A DNA stretch of 43,365 nucleotides, taken from Streptomyces harenosi (GTDB lineage Bacteria > Actinomycetota > Actinomycetes > Streptomycetales > Streptomycetaceae). Below, piece by piece: positions 39,273 through 43,365 of the stretch. A program made the translations under genes and the position numbers. A model generated the notes under the pieces. The model saw only the letters and a list, made by a program, of their open reading frames with translations. It was not told the origin of the DNA and made no database searches. How positions within the stretch are numbered: the stretch's first letter is position 1; each line of letters opens with the position of its first letter. The stretch lies in contig NZ_WYCT01000020.1 in assembly GCF_011008945.1 (NCBI RefSeq), forward strand, positions 1 through 43,365, written 5' to 3'.

Positions 39273-41228
39273 ATGTCCGTGGTCGACCGGCAGGAATGGG
39301 ACGTGGTCGTGGTGGGCGCGGGCGGCGCCGGGCTGCGCGCCGCGATCGAGGCGCGCGAGCGGGGCGCCCGTACGGCCGTGATCTGCAAGTCGCTCTTCGG
39401 CAAGGCGCACACGGTGATGGCCGAGGGCGGCATCGCGGCGGCGATGGGCAACGTCAACGCGGGTGACAACTGGCAGGTCCACTTCCGCGACACCCTGCGC
39501 GGCGGCAAGTTCCTCAACCAGTGGCGGATGGCGGAGCTGCACGCCCGGGAGGCACCGGAGCGGGTGTGGGAGCTGGAGACCTGGGGCGCGCTGTTCGACC
39601 GCACCGAGGACGGCCGGATCTCGCAGCGCAACTTCGGCGGCCACGAGTACCCGCGCCTGGCGCACGTCGGCGACCGCACGGGCCTGGAGCTGATCCGCAC
39701 CCTCCAGCAGAAGGTGGTCGCGCTGCAACAGGAGGACCACCGCCGCACCGGCGACTACGAGTCCGGGCTCAAGGTCTTCCAGGAGTGCACGGTCACCCGG
39801 GTCCTGAAGGACGGGGAGCGGGTCTGCGGGGTGTTCGCCTACGAGCGGGAGACCGGCCGCTTCTTCGTCCTGGAGGCACCCGCCGTGGTGATCGCCACCG
39901 GCGGCATCGGGAAGTCCTTCAAGGTCACCTCGAACTCGTGGGAGTACACCGGCGACGGCCACGCGCTGGCGCTGCTGGCGGGGGCGCCCCTGGTCAACAT
40001 GGAGTTCGTGCAGTTCCACCCGACCGGCATGGTCTGGCCGCCGTCCGTGAAGGGCATCCTCGTCACCGAGTCGGTGCGCGGCGACGGCGGGGTGCTGCGC
40101 AACAGCGACGGCAAGCGGTTCATGTTCGACTACGTCCCCGACGTCTTCAAGGACAAGTACGCCGAGTCGGAGGAGGAGGCCGACCGCTGGTACGACGACC
40201 CCGACCACAACCGGCGCCCCCCGGAGCTGCTGCCCAGGGACGAGGTGGCGCGGGCCATCAACACCGAGGTGAAGGAGGGCCGGGGCTCCCCGCACGGCGG
40301 TGTCTTCCTCGACGTGTCCACCCGCATGCCCGCCGAGGTGATCAGACGGCGGCTGCCGTCCATGTACCACCAGTTCAAGGAGCTGGCCGACGTGGACATC
40401 ACGGCCGAGGCGATGGAGGTCGGCCCCACCTGCCACTACGTGATGGGCGGCGTCGCCGTCGACTCCGACACGGCGGCGGCGCGCGGCGTGCCGGGGCTGT
40501 ACGCGGCCGGTGAGGTCGCCGGCGGCATGCACGGCTCCAACCGCCTGGGCGGGAACTCCCTCTCCGACCTGCTGGTCTTCGGGCGCCGGGCGGGACGGTA
40601 CGCCGCCGAGTACGCGGCCGGTACGGCCGCGGCGCGCCCCCGGGCGGACGACGGGCAGATCGGCGCCGCCGCCGCGGAGGCCCTGCGGCCCTTCTCCGCG
40701 CCGGGGGAGAGCGGGGAGCCGGACGGCGGCCCGCCGGAGAACCCCTACGCCCTCCACCAGGAGCTCCAGCAGACGATGAACGACCTGGTCGGCATCATCC
40801 GCCGGGAGACGGAGATGAAGCAGGCCCTGGAGCGACTGGCCGAGCTGCGCCGCCGGGCCGGCCGGGTCGGCGTGGAGGGGCACCGGCAGTTCAACCCGGG
40901 CTGGCACCTCGCCCTGGACCTGCGCAACATGCTGCTGGTCAGCGAGTGCGTCGCGCGGGCCGCGCTGGAGCGCACGGAGTCGCGCGGCGGGCACACCCGC
41001 GAGGACCACCCGTCGATGGACCGCGCCTGGCGCCGGATCAACCTGCTGTGCCGGCTCGCCGGCCCCTCGGACGGCCCCGCCGCCGGCGGCCCGGCCGCGG
41101 TGGACCCGGCCCGCGGCCGCATCGCCCTCACCCGCGAGACCACCGAACCCATCCGCCCCGACCTGCTCGCCCTCTTCGCGAAGGAGGAGCTGGTCAAGTA
41201 CCTGGCCGAAGAGGAGCTGTACGAATGA
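39273..41228 (+). CDS. sdhA: Succinate dehydrogenase flavoprotein subunit (Sdh1 type)
   Basis: 651 residues. The FAD dinucleotide motif is GAGGAG (15-20); H46 in KAHTVMAEGGI aligns with the covalent-flavin His of E. coli SdhA. Substrate-site motifs: FVQFHPTGM, ESVRGDGG, PTCHYVMGG and GSNRLGGNSLSD. It oxidises succinate to fumarate at the membrane. GAGG 7 bases before ATG 39273 decides the start over GTG 39270. Length agrees with Rv0248c (646 aa). The stop overlaps sdhB by ATGA. Confidence 0.93.
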   Translation: MSVVDRQEWDVVVVGAGGAGLRAAIEARERGARTAVICKSLFGKAHTVMAEGGIAAAMGNVNAGDNWQVHFRDTLRGGKFLNQWRMAELHAREAPERVWELETWGALFDRTEDGRISQRNFGGHEYPRLAHVGDRTGLELIRTLQQKVVALQQEDHRRTGDYESGLKVFQECTVTRVLKDGERVCGVFAYERETGRFFVLEAPAVVIATGGIGKSFKVTSNSWEYTGDGHALALLAGAPLVNMEFVQFHPTGMVWPPSVKGILVTESVRGDGGVLRNSDGKRFMFDYVPDVFKDKYAESEEEADRWYDDPDHNRRPPELLPRDEVARAINTEVKEGRGSPHGGVFLDVSTRMPAEVIRRRLPSMYHQFKELADVDITAEAMEVGPTCHYVMGGVAVDSDTAAARGVPGLYAAGEVAGGMHGSNRLGGNSLSDLLVFGRRAGRYAAEYAAGTAAARPRADDGQIGAAAAEALRPFSAPGESGEPDGGPPENPYALHQELQQTMNDLVGIIRRETEMKQALERLAELRRRAGRVGVEGHRQFNPGWHLALDLRNMLLVSECVARAALERTESRGGHTREDHPSMDRAWRRINLLCRLAGPSDGPAAGGPAAVDPARGRIALTRETTEPIRPDLLALFAKEELVKYLAEEELYE

Positions 41229-42001
41229 GCGGCTACGAGGCCCGCTTCCGGGTGTGGCGGGGAGACGCCGGGGGCGGCGGCCTGAAGGACTTCACCGTGG
41301 AGGTGAACGAGGGCGAGGTGGTCCTCGACATCGTCCACCGGCTCCAGGCCACCCAGGCGCCCGATCTCGCCGTGCGCTGGAACTGCAAGGCGGGCAAGTG
41401 CGGTTCCTGCTCGGCGGAGATCAACGGGCGGCCGCGCCTGATGTGCATGACCCGCATGTCGGTCTTCGGCCGGGACGAGACGATCACCGTCACCCCCCTG
41501 CGCGCCTTCCCGGTCATCCGCGATCTGGTGACGGACGTCGGCTTCAACTACGCCAAGGCCCGCCAGGTCCCGGCGTTCGTCCCGCCCGCCGGGCTCGGTC
41601 CCGGCGAGTACCGCATGATGCAGCAGGACGTGGACCGCCCGCAGGAGTTCCGCAAGTGCATCGAGTGCTTCCTGTGCCAGGACACCTGCCACGTCGTCCG
41701 TGACCACGAGGAGAACAAGACGGCGTTCGCCGGTCCGCGCTTCCTGATGCGCGTCGCCGAGCTGGACATGCACCCCCTGGACGCCGCGGCCGAGACGGGT
41801 CTGGACCGCAAGAGCACCGCCCAGGAGGAACACGGCCTCGGCTACTGCAACATCACCAAGTGCTGCACCGAGGTCTGCCCCGAAGGGATCAGGATCACCG
41901 ACAACGCGCTGATCCCGCTGAAGGAGCGGGCCGTCGACCGCAAGTACGACCCGCTCGTGTGGCTGGGGTCGAAGATCCGCAGGCGGCCCCCGGCCGGATG
42001 A
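41225..42001 (+). CDS. sdhB: Succinate dehydrogenase iron-sulphur subunit (Sdh1 type)
   Basis: 258 residues, starting inside the sdhA stop (ATGA). Three clusters are visible: 2Fe-2S with C54, C59, C62 and C74 (CKAGKCGSC); and a ferredoxin domain with C145, C148, C151 (CIECFLC), C155, and C208, C213/C214, C218 (KCCTEVCPEG) for 4Fe-4S and 3Fe-4S. It carries electrons from the flavin to the anchor subunit. Similar in length to Rv0247c (248 aa). Confidence 0.93.
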   Translation: MSGYEARFRVWRGDAGGGGLKDFTVEVNEGEVVLDIVHRLQATQAPDLAVRWNCKAGKCGSCSAEINGRPRLMCMTRMSVFGRDETITVTPLRAFPVIRDLVTDVGFNYAKARQVPAFVPPAGLGPGEYRMMQQDVDRPQEFRKCIECFLCQDTCHVVRDHEENKTAFAGPRFLMRVAELDMHPLDAAAETGLDRKSTAQEEHGLGYCNITKCCTEVCPEGIRITDNALIPLKERAVDRKYDPLVWLGSKIRRRPPAG

Positions 42002-42005
42002 CGCG

Positions 42006-42026
42006 GCCGGGCGGCCCCGGCCCGGC
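42006..42026. terminator. Short bidirectional terminator
   Basis: GCCGGGC, 7-base loop, GCCCGGC, filling the 30-base gap between convergent sdhB and the GH18-like gene. Confidence 0.55.
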
Positions 42027-42031
42027 GCCCC

Positions 42032-43365
42032 TCACCGCACCCAGCCCTCCCGGTACGCCCGCCAGTCCGCCTCCGTCGCCGCGAAGTCCACGTACAGGGC
42101 CACGCCGAAGCGGGCGCGGTCGGCGTCGGTCCGGGACAGGCCGAGACGCACGCCCCGGACGGCGGCCCGGACGGTCTCGGCGTGGGCCCAGTGACCGAAC
42201 CGGTTTTCGTGGAAGAAGGGCAGGCCCATCAGCAGGTCGGTGGTGGGCGGCGTGGCCTCCAGGGCGAGCGCCGTCTGCTGGGCGACGTAGCCGCCGTAGG
42301 TGCTCTGCAACGGCTGCATCGTGTCGTACGACATCACGGCGATCTGGTCGACGCGGCGGGCCACCTGGCCGAAGAACTCCTGCGACCACCACTTGGGGTG
42401 CCCGGTGACGGCGCCCCAGAAGGAGTGGAAGCCGGGGAGCGGGTCGATCTGGTGCGCGGCCACCGACAACCGCGCGTCCCTCGGGCGGGTGACCCGGCGC
42501 AGATCGTCCAGGAGTCCCAGGTAGTGGCGGTCGCCGGAGTGCAGGGGCTCCAGGTCGAGGTGGACGCCGTCGTAGCCCGCGTCCAGCACCTGACGGGCGG
42601 AGCGGACCACGGCGGCGCGCGTGGCGGGCCGCTCCAGCCGCATGCCGTCCGGGCTCTCGGTGGCCAGGACGTCACCGAGGAACGCCTGGACGCGGACGCC
42701 GGGCAGGGCCCGGTGCACCCCCTCGATCAGCCGGCGGGCCCTCGGGTACAGCGCCTTCGGCAAGGTGCCGTCGTGCTCCAGCGGGCCGGTGTGGACGTAC
42801 AGGTCGCGGATGCCGGTCTCGCGCACCCGCCGGGCGAAGGCGGCCAGGTCCGCGTCGTCCTTGCGGCCGTCGACCCAGGCGTGGCCGAGCCAGATGGCGT
42901 CCCGGTGCCTGGTGTACGTGCCCTCGGCGGGGTCGCCCGCGTAGTTCACCCGCAGGGCCGTCTCGGCGGCGATCAGCGGCAGGAGCACGGCCAGGACCAC
43001 GGCCAGGGCACCACGGCGGGCCCACCGCAGCCGACGGGACCGGCGACGCCCCTCGGGCACCGGCACGCCACCGGAACCGCCGGTTCTCCCGGCCTCACCG
43101 GCCGCTCCGACCTCACCGGCCGCACCGGTCTCCCCTGTGTCCTGGGCTTCTCCCGCCTCGCGGGCCGCACCGGCCGCATTGGTCGCTTGCGTCTCCCCTG
43201 CTTCCCGGGCTTCCCCCGCCGCACCGGCCCCACCCGCCGCCCCTGCCGCTTCGGTCTCCCGCGCTTCCCGGCCTTCCCCGACCGCACCCGGGGCCCCGGC
43301 GGCCCCGGCGGCCCCGGCGGCACCAGTCGCCCCAGGCCCCTGCCGCCGTCCCGGCTCCCCCTCCT
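42032..43365 (-). CDS. Membrane-anchored GH18-like barrel protein, 5' end beyond window
   Basis: The recognisable domain, numbered from the internal GTG 43066, is 344 residues: a basic stretch and one membrane segment (GALAVVLAVLLPLIAAETAL), then a TIM-barrel with the GH18-like motif GYDGVHLDLEP (D166, D171, E173), VRVQAFLGDVL and IAVMSYDTMQP. The first Asp/Asp of the classic DxxDxDxE is present as DGVHLDLE, so hydrolase activity is possible but unproven. GTG 43066 has no ribosome site, and the same frame stays open to the right edge through an Ala/Glu-rich Gly-X-Y repeat (such as GEAREAGETQATNAAGAA), so the real start probably lies outside. GC at third positions falls in that part, so the extension is less certain than the domain. 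Confidence 0.72.
   Translation of the reverse strand, partial: EGEPGRRQGPGATGAAGAAGAAGAPGAVGEGREARETEAAGAAGGAGAAGEAREAGETQATNAAGAAREAGEAQDTGETGAAGEVGAAGEAGRTGGSGGVPVPEGRRRSRRLRWARRGALAVVLAVLLPLIAAETALRVNYAGDPAEGTYTRHRDAIWLGHAWVDGRKDDADLAAFARRVRETGIRDLYVHTGPLEHDGTLPKALYPRARRLIEGVHRALPGVRVQAFLGDVLATESPDGMRLERPATRAAVVRSARQVLDAGYDGVHLDLEPLHSGDRHYLGLLDDLRRVTRPRDARLSVAAHQIDPLPGFHSFWGAVTGHPKWWSQEFFGQVARRVDQIAVMSYDTMQPLQSTYGGYVAQQTALALEATPPTTDLLMGLPFFHENRFGHWAHAETVRAAVRGVRLGLSRTDADRARFGVALYVDFAATEADWRAYREGWVR

Noticed and set aside
1-43365. TTA-codon (bldA-dependent) genes
   Set aside because: Every TTA/TAA string I inspected inside genes fell out of frame; I found no in-frame TTA, though the scan was by eye.
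1-43365. Mobile elements, prophage or integration sites
   Set aside because: No transposase, integrase, phage gene, tRNA or flanking att-like repeat was seen; gene order looks like conserved core chromosome.

Overview
The window comes from a high-GC actinomycete, almost certainly a Streptomyces. Codons end overwhelmingly in G or C, GTG and TTG starts are common, many genes are coupled by 4-base GTGA/ATGA overlaps, and it carries the bldK oligopeptide-importer locus, mycothiol biosynthesis (mshB) and a mycobacterial-type Sdh1 operon. No tRNA, rRNA, CRISPR array, transposase or integrase is visible. Identifications rest on motifs, lengths and gene order; no database search was run.

Left part (1-17.8 kb): a conserved actinobacterial block whose gene content resembles the sigE-rseA / tag / folP2 / LOG / dapE / dapC / fdxC / mshB neighbourhood of Mycobacterium. 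It holds a membrane-anchored zinc anti-sigma factor (cut by the left edge) coupled to its ECF sigma factor, a divergent O-methyltransferase with no canonical start codon, a 55-residue DUF3117 protein, an enoyl-CoA hydratase, 3-methyladenine glycosylase with a DivIVA-like partner, a FolP2-type DHPS homologue, a LOG-family protein, DapE, a lysozyme-like secreted protein, a small Lys/Ala-rich secreted protein, DapC, a 7Fe ferredoxin, a GNAT acetyltransferase, a SirB1-type protein, a large collagen-like PG_binding_4 membrane protein, a small membrane protein and MshB.

Middle part (17.8-32.5 kb): peptide handling. An S9 prolyl-oligopeptidase-like enzyme faces a five-gene oligopeptide ABC importer (minus strand). 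This importer is back to back, across a 488-base AT-richer control region, with the bldKABCDE operon (plus strand). In bldK the binding-protein gene is bracketed by two strong stem-loops. The substrates of the first importer are unknown; BldK is the importer needed for aerial development in S. coelicolor.

Right part (32.5-43.4 kb): the convergent bldKE/typA gap carries about seven contiguous copies of a 46-bp repeat between two terminators. Then come typA, an unusual family-5 binding protein with a long Lys/Glu/Asp/Gly insertion encoded by a polypurine tract, a 96-residue coiled-coil-like protein, a Sdh1-type succinate dehydrogenase operon (five-helix anchor with a Cys/His-rich motif, flavoprotein, iron-sulphur protein), and a membrane-anchored GH18-like barrel protein whose frame continues past the right edge through a Gly-X-Y repeat.

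Convergent gene pairs are mostly separated by strong, often perfect, palindromic terminators. No wholly new multigene system was recognised. The best candidates for undescribed biology are the 46-bp repeat array, the charged linker of the solo binding protein, the small secreted Lys/Ala protein, the ATT start of the methyltransferase and several operator-like dyads.
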